From Gorsachius magnificus (lineage: Eukaryota > Chordata > Aves > Pelecaniformes > Ardeidae): DNA of 64,000 nt. Every line of letters starts with the position of its first letter. The first letter of the stretch is position 1. The stretch is from positions 153,108,258 to 153,172,257 of the forward strand of contig CM067081.1 in NCBI GenBank assembly GCA_034008185.1, read 5' to 3'. Below the pieces are notes generated by a model. It did not search any database. It saw only the letters and a program-made list of their open reading frames with translations, and was not told where the DNA came from. Positions 48,103 to 61,939 of the stretch are shown here, piece after piece. A program made the position numbers and the translations under genes.

Positions 48103-50219
48103 ACCAAACAAACAAAATAAAAAAACAATAAGAAGAGAGAATTATTGCCAGCAGTGTCTTGTCTTTACCATTTCAGTAGTTTGGATTAGCTGAGAGAGAA
48201 GAGATGGAGCTACATAAAAATAATGACAGGATAGACCTGGAGTCCAAGACTTTGATGCAACAGCAGCAGCAACTGGCAGTCTCCTCGTGGTAACACTGTA
48301 ACGAAGCAGCAACGTGGCCTTTCTGTCCAACAGATGGTAGGTTTACATCCAGGCATGAGCAGATGACATCACCGATCTCAAACACGTGGATTACACCTTT
48401 GCTGTGCTCATTGAGACGTGTGACTGCTTGGAGCAAGTTTCCGTGTTAAAGAGCAGTCCTCTCCCCCACAGGGCATGCCTTCTGCGGGATTTTCCTGGCT
48501 GTTTACAAAGGGTGCCATAACCTGTGTCATCCGTATATTTGCTTTTAATCCATCAAAAGTCAGTATTTAATTCTGACTCTGCAGTGCTGTGTTATTGTGG
48601 ACGCAGAGAGCCTGCCTGCAGTAGAGAACAAACCTGAAGCTTACCAAAGGGCAGCTGAGGAGGCTCAGCCACACACGGCAAGCCACATAGACTCTTTGCA
48701 AAGCAAACATTGGCATTACTAAATTAACAGCATCTTCCATGCACATGGCACACCTGCTGGTGTAGTGTTTTTCATTCACTCAAAAAGAAAGTCAACAACT
48801 TGGAAATGTAATTATTTCTTTGGCTAGTAATTTTCCTTCAGTGACTCATTCATACCAGCTCCTTATCTGTATATCCCAGAGGCTTTTGGGGGTTGGATAA
48901 TCGTGACAAGAATAATCATCCTGGTGCTGGCCTCCTCCTTTAACAACCAGCTATCACTTGGAATATGTCAAGGCTGAATCCTCAGAAAACTGAGAGACAC
49001 GCAACTGTCTTCAAACTCATTGAAACTGTGCATGTAAGTCAGAATTTAGCCCCCTGACTGCAGTATATTCCTCTGAAAATGTTTTCCCCACCTAAATATA
49101 CCAGGTTACATAAAATTCCATAGGCTTTCTGAAACCTCTCATTGGTGTCCATGTCTGAGGGCTCTTGTCTGATATTTGTCAGGCTGTACACGTAGACACA
49201 GGCCTGATCCTCTCTCTGGGATGCCTTCACAGGCATCAAAGCAGATAGCATCCATAATTTCCTTTTATTCCTCAGAGTGGTAATTAACACTGTTGTGATA
49301 GGAGAAGAAAACAACACTCTTCTGGGTTGCCCTGATATTCTTGCTGAGAAAAGGTAAATTTGTTTACTCCCTTAGTCTGCCTGGCCACTGAGGCCAAGAA
49401 AGCAATGAAGACATGAGCAGAAACCATCCCTCATCTCCAGATCCCATGTCCAGATAACTCACACGAGGCTTGATGGCTTTTATTCTTTCCTGTGGATAAA
49501 TAGTCCAAGCCAGCAGCTGTTCATTGTTGGTGTTGACTTATAGTACTATAAAAAAGTAATAAAAAAGCACCAGTGGTATGATTTAAAAACATATTTATTG
49601 ACACAGCATAGAAACATATCAGGAGCTACATCTCTTCTCATTCCCACAGCCATGGCTAAAGATGAATATGAGCAACAGTCGTTGTCTCTCTCTACCTCAA
49701 ACGCCCACGAGAATGGAGGAAATTTGCTACTTGCTCGCAAAGTCTACAGTTCTGGTCATTTTCAGATCACATTGGCAAGAATTCAAAAGTATGTGCTCAC
49801 GGAGAATAGGTTTTGCAAAATAAAGTTCAGCAAGGTGCAGGTTGAAATTTAACTTCAGCTTTTTAGTTGTCATAATCAAATAATAGTTATGCTCTTGGGC
49901 TTTCTCCTTGTAATTGTATGCACATACAGATAATTTTTTGCAGCTTCTGAGTTGTCAAATGTCTACTAATTGCTTGATTTTTACAGAGGATCTGTGTACA
50001 CTGTTCAGATAGACTTGTGGGTATTCATTGCCTTTGCAACTCCAGCCAGATGTTTCAAAGGATCAGACCGCCACATTTAATGGAGAATACTCCCAAACAA
50101 ATACCTCCCATCAAATTGTTATACTTCAGCCACTCAAACAAAACCCTCTCAAATCAAGGGAATATTTGTGTCTAAAACTGAACATTACATATTGAACAAG
50201 AGAGAATAAATATAGCTGA
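46051..50219. other. Unique non-coding DNA
   Basis: No gene recognised. Frames of up to 92 codons (48173-48436, 49039-49317, 49598-49852) lack family features. The segment 48890-48990 has a faintly conserved look (GGATAATCGTGACAAG), but this is not strong. Confidence 0.5.
48073..48129 (+). repeat. A-rich (AAAAC)n microsatellite
   Basis: About four AAAAC units are followed by imperfect A-rich units (AAACC, AAAC, AAAT). The A-rich strand is the plus strand. I see no recognisable element immediately upstream that would make it a poly(A) tail. Confidence 0.85.
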
Positions 50220-50330
50220 GACACTGAAATACTTAAACTGAGAGTATGTATTATTTTTTTGTAACTCTGGTTTGGGGGACATATCTAGAAAAATAAAGCC
50301 ATCCAGTTTGAAGTGAAACATATATTGCAT
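50220..50330 (+). repeat. Unidentified repeat, copy A
   Basis: Related to 52421-52540 in the same orientation. Shared landmarks are TTAAACTGAG, a T-run, GTAACT, GGTTTGGGGGA, TCTAG.AAAATAA and CATCCAG or AATCCAG. By eye about two-thirds to three-quarters of aligned positions match. A 2-nt indel within the best-matching part argues against shared coding sequence. The family is not recognised. Confidence 0.65.
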
Positions 50331-52420
50331 TTCTTTATCATTAACAAGAAATGTAATTAAAAAAATGTTCAAATATTGACCTAAGCAATTCTAGTGCCAA
50401 AACACCTGAAGCTGGGGGACATTGTTTTAATTTACACACAGGTCCATTTTCATTACTCTGTCAGTGTCAAGTGCAGAATCTTGGGTTTGAATTATGTTTA
50501 CGTACTCTTTAAAGCTGACATGACATGCTAGAGCTCTGCACAGTGGATGCAGAAGAGGCCTCGGAGGGTCAAGGAAGCTAATCTTTCAGAGAGAAATTCC
50601 CTTTGAATATTCAAGAGCAAGTGAATTCAGATTTGGGTGATTTAGGAGAGCCTGACTATAACAGCTTAGTTCATCTGTTGTGATGTTAACCATTTTGACC
50701 TTTCCAGTGAAGGGGATTAAAAGTCTGTTTACACAGATTCCAAATGACACAGAAAGAGGTAAGGCTCCAATAAGGCCTCTAATCGGGGGGGGGGAAACAT
50801 GCTATGAGCAAAAACAAGAAACCTTTTTCTGCAGCTCTTTGAAGTCGTTAAGAGGTTTCAAATGCTGGAGGGTAAAGGTGGGTCAGTGGGCAGGGTTGAG
50901 AGAAGATGATCAAAAGTGAAAATTAAAGCACTTCATCATGTAATTCTAAAATTTATTGTATTAATAATATCACCACACTGCAGCTACCAGCTGCAATGCA
51001 GCTGAAGCTGGCAAAGAGCAGCAGTAGATATCATGTGTCATCCTAGAATAGTGTGGAGAGGAGGGAATTTTGACAAGGGCAACAGGCAAGCCTTATTGCA
51101 GAAATGTTCGATGATCATCAGACACAGCAAATGGACCTCAGTTACTGCAGGCTTGTCTGAAAGTAGTTATGTGTTCAGTTTGCCTGATATGGGAGGAAAA
51201 GTGCCTAAGACAAGCCTGACAACATTTCAAACTGTGTTGAAGGAACCTGGTTTGGCAAAACTGCATGCATACTTCCAGTCTGTGACCTTTTGTTTATCAG
51301 TCCGGTTTTTAGTTTACGAGAGATGTCCTAGCAAGAAGTATTACTTCATAACCCGTGCTAAGCCACAGCTGAGCAACTTTGATACTTTTGTCTTCAGCTG
51401 GTGAATTTTGGGAATGCTTGAGAATGGGCTTGCAAAGCTGGTTAGGCTGGTTGTCAAAGGCTGGGCTGATGCCCCATGCAGTCAGTAGAAGTAAGTCTTG
51501 AACTCTCAAATGCCTGGGAACCTCTCTCTGTTATACAGGCATCACTAACCTTCTGAGCCACAAGAGCATTTTTCACTGGGATATTCTGCTTTTACATACG
51601 ATTTTCTTGTTCTCCCATGCAACATTGAACTTGCACATGCTATCATGCTACAGCCAAATGTTTCAAGTTCCTGAAAAGAATATTACCTCACTTGCAATGC
51701 ATAGACCATAGTAGGAATACCATCATTTGTGGTGTTAAGCTAGGTTTTTTTCTCCTATTTTTGGTGTTGTAGTAGTTGTGGCAGTTGCAGCAGTGTCCAA
51801 GACAGTAAGTCAATCCAAAAGCTTTTCTTCCTTTTCCTCTTGGCAAGAAATCATATGATCAGCAGATAAAAATTTTTTAACTCATATTAAACATTACTAG
51901 ATGTCAAAAGTGCCACTGATACGGAAATTATATCTTCTACAGTTAAGTGATCCTCTCGTCAACAGTGTGATGGTTAAGGAGTGGATGAGAGCCAGTGATA
52001 GAGTTTAAGATTTCCAGGTGGCTGGATGAATTGAGGCAGCAGTGAAGTAAGTGAAGAACCAGATCACTTCCAAAGCAGAATGCACAGACAGAGAAGGGAA
52101 ATAATTCTTCACTGTCATTCCAAGAAGGCTAACAAGTCATGCCAGTCAGAAAGGGAGCTTCTCCTACTGAGAGAGTCATCATGAGAAGGCCAGCTAGGGG
52201 AATTTATTCATAGAGCAGTGAGCGGCTTCAAAGATGCTATCTAATTCCCTTTTTATGACCCATGGGATCATGAGGACAGGTAGTTTTGCTGCACTAGAAA
52301 TTCATACTCATTAGTTATCTACTTAATATGGAAATGAACAGCGATGTTTCTATCTCATTCAAAATGCAAACAAAATAATATACTTTAATTATTAAAAATG
52401 TTAAATAATTTCCAGTATTT
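50331..52420. other. Unique non-coding DNA between the repeat pair
   Basis: A G10 run lies at 50785-50794. The 123-codon plus-strand frame at 51033-51404 is the longest non-repeat frame nearby. It has no recognisable domain, signal peptide or membrane segment, and it is flanked by no clear exon signals, so I do not call it a gene. Confidence 0.45.
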
Positions 52421-52540
52421 GACATTGTTAATGTTAAACTGAGGTTATAGATTCATTTTTTATAACTTTGTGGTTTGGGGGATACCTCTAGCAAAATAAG
52501 ACAATCCAGATTTAATTTTAAAATAAAACATGTTTTATTT
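52421..52540 (+). repeat. Unidentified repeat, copy B
   Basis: Second member of the pair with 50220-50330, 2.2 kb downstream. It carries GTTAAACTGAG, ATTTTTTATAACT, GGTTTGGGGGATA, CTCTAGCAAAATAAG and CAATCCAG in the same order. It could be a diverged interspersed repeat family or an old local duplication. No flanking target duplications or termini are evident. Confidence 0.65.
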
Positions 52541-55500
52541 GAAGATTCAACATCGGTTCTTAAGAATATTTTTGAGACTTAACCTGGTACATATAGACAG
52601 TGAGAAACATGCAAAATTAACGGTATGAAAATAAGAAGCAAACATTTCAGCTGATTGGACTAGAAAGCCTTAAAATTGAAAACATTGGTAACATTCATCT
52701 TTGCTCTGCATGACACTCACCTTAGGGAGTTATTAATACATATAGGGGTTAAAATTTTACAGGGTAATATTACATCCTTTACCATAGCTTCTCTTAAAAT
52801 AAAGGGAAAATTTTTTTTTAATCCATACAAGCTTTCTCTCTTTTTAAAGCATTATTTTGTTGCAAGAATTCACATTAATCAATGACTATATTATCATTTC
52901 CCAAAAAAGAAATAAAACGTATCAAAAGTTGAGCTTGTAGTGCACAAAGCAATCACATGAAGTAGTTTATTTTTTATAACATCTGCCTTTTAAATGTAAA
53001 AGGAAATGGAGAACATAAACTTACCCTTTCAGTGGTGATTGGTGTTAGTAAGGTCTTTTCATGGTCATCTCCTGACAGATTGTCTCTTTGTTGTTGTTAT
53101 GTATAGGCTCATATCAGAAACCGGCCTTTTTCTCCACATTTGTTTCCATATCTCCTGTAACTATGTGCTCAAATAGTATAAGCAGGAGCCAAAACAAGGG
53201 GTTTTGTCCAGAGGACTGGTCATTACTAGAAGCAGTTAAATTTTTTTTTGTCTATGTCCCTGCACACCACCTGGACAGATTCACTGGAGGAGTAAAGACC
53301 AGAGGCAAGGTCTATTAAGAAAATGAAGTGTTTTCTGCTGGCTGCAGTGGGCTTCATTAAGCCTGAAGACAATAAATGGTGCAGCCTCTGAGTGCATTCC
53401 TTCCTTGAATCTCTTCAGAAGCCACCTGGTGGTGCAGCTGCCAATGCCAGTGACATGGACACATCTGCCTGCTTTAGGTCTCCTTTTTACAGTCAATAGG
53501 AAATGTAGGGGCCAAACCTGCAACAGAACCACAGCAACATCAGTGCTCTGCTCTTGGTTAAGAATGTCTTCCACAACCACTGCATCTTCTGTATCCCACA
53601 GTCATGGACCTGCAAAGCACCACACTAGAACCTGTAGAAGTCATTCAGGTCTGGACTGCAGAACCACTTCAAAGATTTGAAGGTTGGGGTTGTAAAGGGT
53701 GGTGACAGCTGATTTACATTGAACAATATGTGAATTTGCCTCAGACATCTGGCTTCTTTTCTCAAAAAAAAAAAGGCAAAAAATACATTTCTCTTTTTCT
53801 CCCTTAGGATAAATATATGTAGTCTATGAAAACTGAAATATTTTAATGAAACATTTCAAAAGACCAACCATTCTATAACGATCTTTTAGCATCAGCTGAA
53901 AGTGGAGCTTACTCAGGGACACAATTGTAAGTCCCTAGATATATCTTATTAATTAACAGGAGAACATCATTGCCAGTGTCTCTGAATAATTTATCCACTC
54001 TATTAACTATTTTGATCCTAAAATTTTTGTAGATATTCATCCTCTGTGAGTGATTGCAGGAAGAATCTTGATGCTTTAATAGTGATATCGATCACTTTTA
54101 TAGCACTTGGCAGTGATTCTTAGCACCAACTCATAAAACTGGTGGAACAGAGTGATGAATAAGGACTTGCAAATTCAAAGAGCTACACAGATATTAACTA
54201 ATCACTGCAACGTCATGATAGATCACTGAGCCAATATGTTATTATGCTGATGGGAATATTAACATAGAGTGACTTTCCATATCTTGAAAATCAGAGCCCG
54301 TGAATTCCCACTTTGTTCTCATTCTTTTCTCTACCACACAGCCTCTTGACATGCACTAATATTCAACAACAACCCAGAACTGCTGAGCACCTGTAGTAAT
54401 TTGAGGGATGTCTACTGTCTCTGAATCTCCCACAGACCTTGCAGTGTGTTTAAACTCTCAGGTGCTAGCAGCCATGCCCAGCTGAGGAACTGAAGCAATG
54501 GACATCAGCAGATTGTGTTGATCCCCCCAGACACATCCACACACAAGTGCGTCACTTTGGTGCTCTCTCCCATACCCAACTAACCTCAGTTTTGATACAG
54601 AGGGAAGAGATGAGCATTGTACTGCAGCAGCTGAAGCTGGAAGGATGGGCACTGAGAGGGAAGGTAGAAGCATGTCTCCTCATGGAGGTGCCACTGCCCT
54701 CAGCATGTGTGAGGGAGTGGTAGGATGCTGAGGGCTTGAGCAATGAAGTGCCGAGGGCTTTTGGCACTGCAGGGCATGGACCCCCAGCCTTGTCACAGAC
54801 TGCTTTTATTTAAATGAATGCTCTACCAATTTGTCCCTACAAAGCCAACACCTAGAAATCAGACTAAAAATAACATTAGGGTAATATTCTCACTCATGAA
54901 GGTGCCTTCTTCATCACGGCTTATATTTTTATCTTTTACTTTCATTTTATGTTTTCTTCTCTTTCATGTACCACTAATTTTCAGTGATGAAAGAGATTCT
55001 GCCTTCATTGATCCTCCCCAGTTGGGACTGTATGTAGCAGAATTGAACCTATTATGAATACCACTGCAATCTGAAGCAAACAGAGCTGTCCTGGAAGGAA
55101 CTGGCCTCTCTAGCAGGGCTGGTAGAAAACTTGATTTTCAAACAAAATGTCATTTTGTTTTTCTAGCATAGCAATTAAAAAAGAATCCACAGGATTAGAG
55201 TGTGATACATTAAAAGTCTCAATATTTGCTGAAAACCAAAAGGTCCTTCGACATCCCCTGTCTGGATACCTTCACAACAACGCCCAGGACATTGCTTGCT
55301 TTACCACAAGAAGTACTGCAGGTTTCCTTGGACAGGGAGAAATCAGGGCACTAACTGTGTGGGGCGGTTTGTCATTGAAATGCATCTAAGCTGTGCAAAA
55401 GACTAAGATACAAGTTAGAGGTCTGAGCTGTTGCCTCCTTAGGTGATTAGAAACCTTTACACTGGCTTTAGTAGACATTAAAGCAGGTCCTGTGGGACTG

Positions 55501-56119
55501 GACTATACAAATAAATCTGCATTGCTCTGGGCTGTGGCAGCTCTTGATTCCACAATCTTTCTTTGAAGGAGATTCAATAACTCAAGGTGTTGTAGCACTA
55601 ATGCTAAAAGATTGTGTGAGCGGATGGTCTAATTAACCACTAAACAACGTCATTGCTGATGTGACATTTGTAAAGATGTTATTTATACCTGTCTTCTAGC
55701 AGCAGATACTTCTGGCCTATTGAAGTTTTCTTCTTGAATGGGGAGCTAGCTTGTTTGTAACCACTAATCATCAGTTATTACGCTGGTGGTTCGGTTTCTC
55801 AAAACATACTTTAATGCTAGTTTAAGTTAGAGGAGGGGAATAGGACCTCCTGTTTTAAAATAGGGGAACAATGTCCAACACTGGCAGTGAAATGAAATGC
55901 AGTGAGAGGTTTTCTTACTGCATTATACCTCATTCTAGCTTGGGAGCTCTTCTCAGCTGAAGCTCTTTTTTAAGAGCCCAGGTCTGATAAAGATGGGAGA
56001 AGAAGAGCTACAGCTTAGTAGTGAGTTAGACTGAGCTGTAGAAACCCTACAGGCAAAAAATTTGCATGCAAAACATACAGTCCTGTGGTGCACAATATAG
56101 ATTTTGATAGGATAAGGTT
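52541..56119. other. Unique non-coding DNA, candidate conserved block near 55.6-55.8 kb
   Basis: No gene recognised. GC-richer blocks at 53380-53680 and 54440-54800 have frames on both strands (up to 99 codons) without motifs. The stretch at 55590-55800 combines GTCTAATTAACCAC, AACGTCATTG and ATCAGTTATTACGC and may be a conserved element, by texture only. Confidence 0.4.
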
Positions 56120-56185
56120 TTAAAATAATAGAAATTGGTTGTGGAGGTCATCTAATCCATCCCTTGCCTCACATTCAAGCTAGCT
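56120..56185 (-). mobile_element. Possible short CR1 3'-end remnant
   Basis: AATAGAAATTGGTTGTGGAG followed by GTCATCTAATCCATCCC resembles the antisense CR1 3' end (agaatggttgg...aggtcatctagtccaaccc). It is short and diverged, and the octamer tail is not visible. Confidence 0.4.
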
Positions 56186-59100
56186 TACTATTAATAAGTG
56201 GGACCGCTATGCACTAACTCAGATCACAGAATCTTTATGCCACTGACATGTATTTTCTTTGCGATTCTCATATTTTTGCAGCCACAGTCGCATTTGGGGA
56301 ACTGCAAAGCCAAAATCAAGTGCTATACATTCTTCTAAAAAGATAGGAAGCATTTGTCTCCAGTGATTTAACGTTTCCTTTATTGTAGTTATAAAATAAG
56401 ATACAAACGTAAATATGCCATCCTGCACGTTGTACCATCCTACACGTACAAATGGGGTATGTAAAAACACATCAAAGGAGTTTCACTGAAGTGGCAAATT
56501 AACTACTCAAAATGTAATTCAGGTTGTCTTAACCTGATATATTTGTCCCTATGTTTTATGGTATAACCTTCACTGCCTGGTAACATACAATTTCTTTCTA
56601 CATGATGCTTGACTCATTGCTATGCAAAACAGTATTTTGCTTCCATTCAACAGTTAAGTTTTGGTTAAAGAAGGGTTATAATAAAAAGCGTTAAGCAACT
56701 TTTACAGTAATGAGTACTGCCAGCCCAGCCTATAGGAAGGGATGGCATTTTGCACAAACTTGGAGGTTGGCATTGTCAAAATAAGTGCTGGGAGTAAAAA
56801 TCTGTAAGCAGACTGCAGGGGATGTAGGTTAAGCAGCACGAAAGGGGCACTGTTACAGTAGGCTTCCTAATTGTCCTGTATCACTATCATCATTCCACAT
56901 AGCTATCATTCCCTTAATCACCATGGCAGTTGTACTAAGTGTTGGATACATGAAAAAAGACCGGTTACAGCTTCTCTTGATGCTTTCTCACATCTTTAAA
57001 AATGTATGATTTGTTTTAAAGGCTCGGTGCATTTATTTACTTATTTTATCAGAGTGGAAATGGAAGCTTAATATCTGTCATGCCTCCCAGGGTTCTTATA
57101 CACAACAAAATAAGTCTCTGATGCAATTCTTATTCATTTCCTTTTGTCTTTCAGATAACTTTGCTCTTTGCGGTAGATATGAAATGAACCCGATGTATGG
57201 ACCACAGAAAATGGGATGACATTGCTCAGTGCCCCTCTGCATCTCATAGTGATACTTATGACCAGGATGTTACCTTGTCAGCTGCCAGCTTGCTACGTAT
57301 GCTAAGCATGCACAAGTTATATTGCAAATCCTCAGGGAGTATCAGGGAAACAAAACAAAACAAGAAAAAAAGGAAGAAAAAAAAAGATGCATAGAAAAGA
57401 GAAAAAATTGCTAATAAAATCAAGCACCATGCAATAGACAGTAATGCCCTTTACTATGAAATTGTATGTCAGTTCCTACTCCCATGGTCCATCAAATAAT
57501 ACTATTCTAATAATCTGTCAGATCTAATCAGAATGAGCCAGTCAACCTTGTGCAGCTGGGAGCTTCATGTCAAGACCAATCAGGCACTATAGTCTCTGCC
57601 ACTTTATCATATATGTTTTAAATAAAGCAAAATAAACTCCATGCCTAAGGGTTTTTTGGGAAAAAAAAAAATTCTGCTCTTTTTTTTTGGTAATAATCTG
57701 GATTTGATAGTCAAAAGTTGTGCTTTTCTGCAATAGCCTGAGCTGCTTTAGTGAGGCAAAAAAGCAGGTGAGAATTAAAGGAATGATGAAACTGCTTCTT
57801 AAAAAGTTTTGGTTTGTTTTGGGTTTTTTTCCCCAGGATGTTACAACTCATTTGCATGCTAGGTTGATACAACTCATTTGCACAGATCTCTTTTCCTACA
57901 CTGTTTAAAACACCACTACACAGTAAATATAAATCAAAAGTAATTTTTTTAAAAGATATGGTCCAAAATTTATACTTCATATAAGGCTATGAAAAACACC
58001 CTGATTTATGTTAAGGATAAACTTGATATGGTGGCCATTTTTATAAAAACAAGTATAAGAGTGAAACCTAAAGTTCTAGCCAGGATGATAATATTTTTCC
58101 TTCAATGAATAAGCATCTTAGGGCGAGGATGCATGTAGACTTACTAGGAACACGTGTTGAAGAGCACTGACCGCTGCAATCACTGTATTACCGGTACCCT
58201 ACACAGCTTTGGAACCTCTTGGCTCTGAAAGATGCTAGCCAAAGTTCAAGCTCAATTTAGCTTTCTCTGAACATCCTAGATATCCAAAGGACTGGAAAGG
58301 TTATTAACTACACTGATAGACTGTCAAGAAAGCATAACTTAAAATAATGAATGGATAAAACAGGGCATGAAAAAGGAGCTGGGGAAAGTATAAGTAGCAG
58401 AAAAATGAATTTCACTCTGTTCTTGTTTGCACTTATCCTACATCTCCTGAAGAGCATTTTCTGTAGCATTACAAGCTACATCATGTCTGTTCTTTCTTAA
58501 TCTTCCTTTCATTTTAGAAGGTTGTCTCCTGAAGTTTCTCCAAGAAATATACTTTTGTCTGAAGCATCTCTTCCTTATAGTCTTGAGGCATAGTGTGAAG
58601 ATTTGGCCTAAAAACTGCTAATGGAGAAGCAGTCCATTGACAAGAGAAGAAGGAATAATTTATAACAGTTAATGAAATTAGTTTCTTCCAACCTTTTCCT
58701 CCCCCCATAGATTACAAAGTACTCAAACACATTTGTTTTTATTTTTTCACAATTTCTAGTGAAAAGTTCATTGAAGAACGGTTCACTTTTTTAATATCTG
58801 AGCAGAAAACCAAAAGCAAAACCCCTCCAAATTAGTTATTTATCCACAGAAATGTCATGGCATTATTCCTGAGCATCAAAATGTTCCTTTTTAAAAACAC
58901 TCCAACACAGTAGCTGTCCTCCTCTAAGTACTCCATGAAGATTGTAAGCATACTAAAGTGATAACAGACTGATGAATGTTTATAGTCAGATATTTTGTCT
59001 TTTCTCTGAAAACTGTCTGTGGAAGGTTCAAGAGAGATGTCCAGGATAAAAGTCATTCTCAAAAAAACCATATTAAATAACTCTGTCTCCTGTTGATAAA

Positions 59101-61939
59101 ACATCAGTTACTTTCTGAAGTTGATTGCTAAAGACTCTACAAGATATCAAGAGGAGGTCTATATGAATATTTAGGCTCTGTCCTTTGTCCTTTGCCCACA
59201 GTCTGAACCCAGATCCACCATCCTTTTACATCCTTTCACAGGCCATGATCCAGGCCGGGATTTTTTTTTTCTTTTTTAGGCACACTGGGAAGCTCCTGTT
59301 CCCGGGAGGGCCAGAGGTCTCCTTGGCTAGATAGTGAATTTTCTTTCTTTAAAAGCTGTCTGGGTGGACTGGTACTGGTTCTCAATGGAGAGTGAGGCAG
59401 AAAATCAGATGTTCCCCTACAAAATGCCTGTAGGACTTAATCAGGTACCTCAGCTATTTGCCACCTCACTGAAGCAACCTTACAGAAACTCAGTGTCTTT
59501 TTCCTTGGAATAGTGCAATTATTATCAATTATTATCACCAATTATTATCCCTTTACCCTCAACAGCCAGAAAGGTATTTCTCCATGCTCTGTCCTTGCCC
59601 CTCAGCACCCTGTTAATCCTGCTTCAGGTGTCAGTGAGTAGATGTTGGTGTTATAGCTAAGAATGTTGCAGAAACTCTTGTCTATGAAGACTTCTGCACC
59701 TGCCACGTGGGTGAACTGATCCATACATGAATTGAGGAAAATAGGTCATTTGGAGCAGTTGTGCCACCAAGTGTTCCTCAGATCTACCCCACTTAAGAGA
59801 ACCTTTGTTCAGCTACATCATGAAAAAATGAAGTATTTTATCCTCAATAAATACGGAAAAATTCCCCATTTTTTCAGAAACCTGATCCTCTAATCTTGCA
59901 TAAATAAGCCCACCTCCTTCTTGAAAATTGTACCTTCCATTTGACTCTGACTGTACAAAAAATCTCTCTTAACATGTTATCTGAGGGACCTTTAACTTCT
60001 CCTCTTTAAATGCATGTTACAGATGTTCCTGTTTATCAGCTTCCTGTCTTTGTGCAAGGCAAAGATCGTTTGACTGCTTTTTCTGATCACTTGGGGGAGA
60101 TAAGATTTTATCTTTCTAATCTTACGCAAAGCCTTTTATTTTATATTTCTCATGTATCTCTAATATCTTTCTTTAAATCAACATAAAAAAACCTTGCCAA
60201 TGCAAAGCCTGTGGAGGTTACAATTCCTTGTCTTTCCCCAAAGCTCATCTGAATTCTGGATTGCAGGATTCCCTCTAATAGGACAGCACACAGTGATGGT
60301 TAGCTGTCCTTAGAAGCACAGATTCTCTGTTTCCATGACAGTCTAGTAAACAGAAAATATCAAACACAAGGGAAAAAAGTAAATTACCATTTAACACAGC
60401 ATAGCATTTCCATTCAGAAAGTACTGAGATGCTTGAAAAACATCAGCTTAATGCTATCTGATAAATTTTCAGAACTCCTATACAGCCTAGGAGCTTAACC
60501 TTCAATGGGCTTTTGGATATTCTTCTGGCTCTTGGAAGAATATAAGAATTATTTCTCCTATTTTGTCTATGAATAAACTCAGACAAAGCAAGGTGAAAGA
60601 TGTTTTTTCCCTTAAAATCATGTAGGATTTCAAAGTTCAAAGAATTTTCAGAGGTGACTCTTAGTCTCACACCATTTCAAAAGATAGTGACCCTTTGGAG
60701 GTTTGTGATCTGTCTTGAAAGAGTTGATATTAGTATCATGAGGTGTGAGCAGTCTGGCAGTGGAGAACACACAGATCTCTCCTTCCTGATCCCCTACCTC
60801 AAAAGAATATGTTAATTACATTGAGGATGCTCAGAAAATGTATTTATGAACTCTCATTAAGGATTCTCGGTAGGTCATGAGACTGAACACTGAGATCCCC
60901 ATGGCTTAAGCCCTGCCACAAGCTAGAGTACTGGCCTGGGGAAAATGTTTTTAAATCTTTGCTTTCCAGATTGGCCCAAGCAAATGCTGAAAAATGAGTT
61001 ATTCCAGGGCTGGATAATGGACAGAGCCTGTGGGGTGCTCCCATCCCAGCCAGCTGAGCTTCCTTGAGACAGAGTTGCATATGCTTTTGGAGGATTGCAG
61101 CTTATGGTGATCCTGTCTGTCAGGCTCATGTAGTTAACTTGTCATCTTTAATAGTCCCAGTGTGGGGATTCCTGAAATAATTACACCAAGCTAATTATCT
61201 GAAGTCTGAATCACTGCAGATGACGTTTGAGTGGTTGGAGTGCAGCACAAACTCTTCTCTCCAGCAGCCCATTTATCTGAGATGAGTCAGGAATGCAGTG
61301 ACCTCATTACTCTTACAAGCACTATTCTGGGATATGGTTTAGTCACAGGGATTATCTTTTTTTTTTGCAGAAGGGTTAATATGAACAACAAAGTCAACAG
61401 AGCAATAAACGTGGTTTAATTCAGGTCCATGCCATCTGAAGAAAAGTCTTCAGGCAAACTTTTCAAAAAGAGGTAGATAAAATTAAACTTCTGAGTCATA
61501 TCCATGGTTTTGGACTCAGGAGCTTATCTCCACACACATTCTTCAAGATGTTAGGCGTAGGGGTACCTTTCTACATCTGATTAGAAACATGTGAATTATT
61601 GATTTTTCAGTTCAGTGAATGAACCACACACAAATAGAGGCCAAACACCCACCCAAAACACTGAAAGACAGAGCACTCCATTCACAAAGGGAAGTGTATC
61701 ACCCAGGAGGCATCTATGTGCAAAACCATGAAGTATCGTAGCACTTGGCTGATATCTGTATGGTGACCTAAATCCTGCATCACACTGACATTACTTTGAT
61801 CGATCAGGTAATAGGATAAAGATATTTCTGCCTGTTTGCATATCCAGTGCTTACATACAGATGGTGCATGTCCAACATGTCAAGTCCCCATTGGAAAGGA
61901 GGTGAGCAAGGGCAATATCTTAGCCAAAGGCTGAGTGAG
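56186..61939. other. Unique non-coding DNA
   Basis: No gene or clear repeat recognised. Frames are at most about 90 codons and lack motifs. Poly(A) and poly(T) runs occur near 57660 and 57680. A small near-direct repeat of TACAACTCATTTGCA lies near 57842-57882. Confidence 0.5.
59516..59549 (+). repeat. Short tandem (CAATTATTAT)3
   Basis: Two adjacent CAATTATTAT units (59516-59535) and a third after a 3-nt insertion (59539-59548). Confidence 0.8.

Noticed and set aside
51033..51404. 123-codon open frame as a host exon
   Set aside because: No recognisable domain, biased composition or convincing splice context. The length is not remarkable for a 64-kb window.
50172..52540. The 50/52-kb related pair as duplicated minus-strand exons, since both encode an LD..I.L..SPKP-like string
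   Set aside because: A 2-nt indel inside the aligned part and a stop in the second copy argue for non-coding repeat sequence.
53281..53680. Overlapping frames on both strands in a GC-richer block as a processed pseudogene
   Set aside because: The translated sequence matches no family I recognise and there is no poly(A) tail or flanking duplication.
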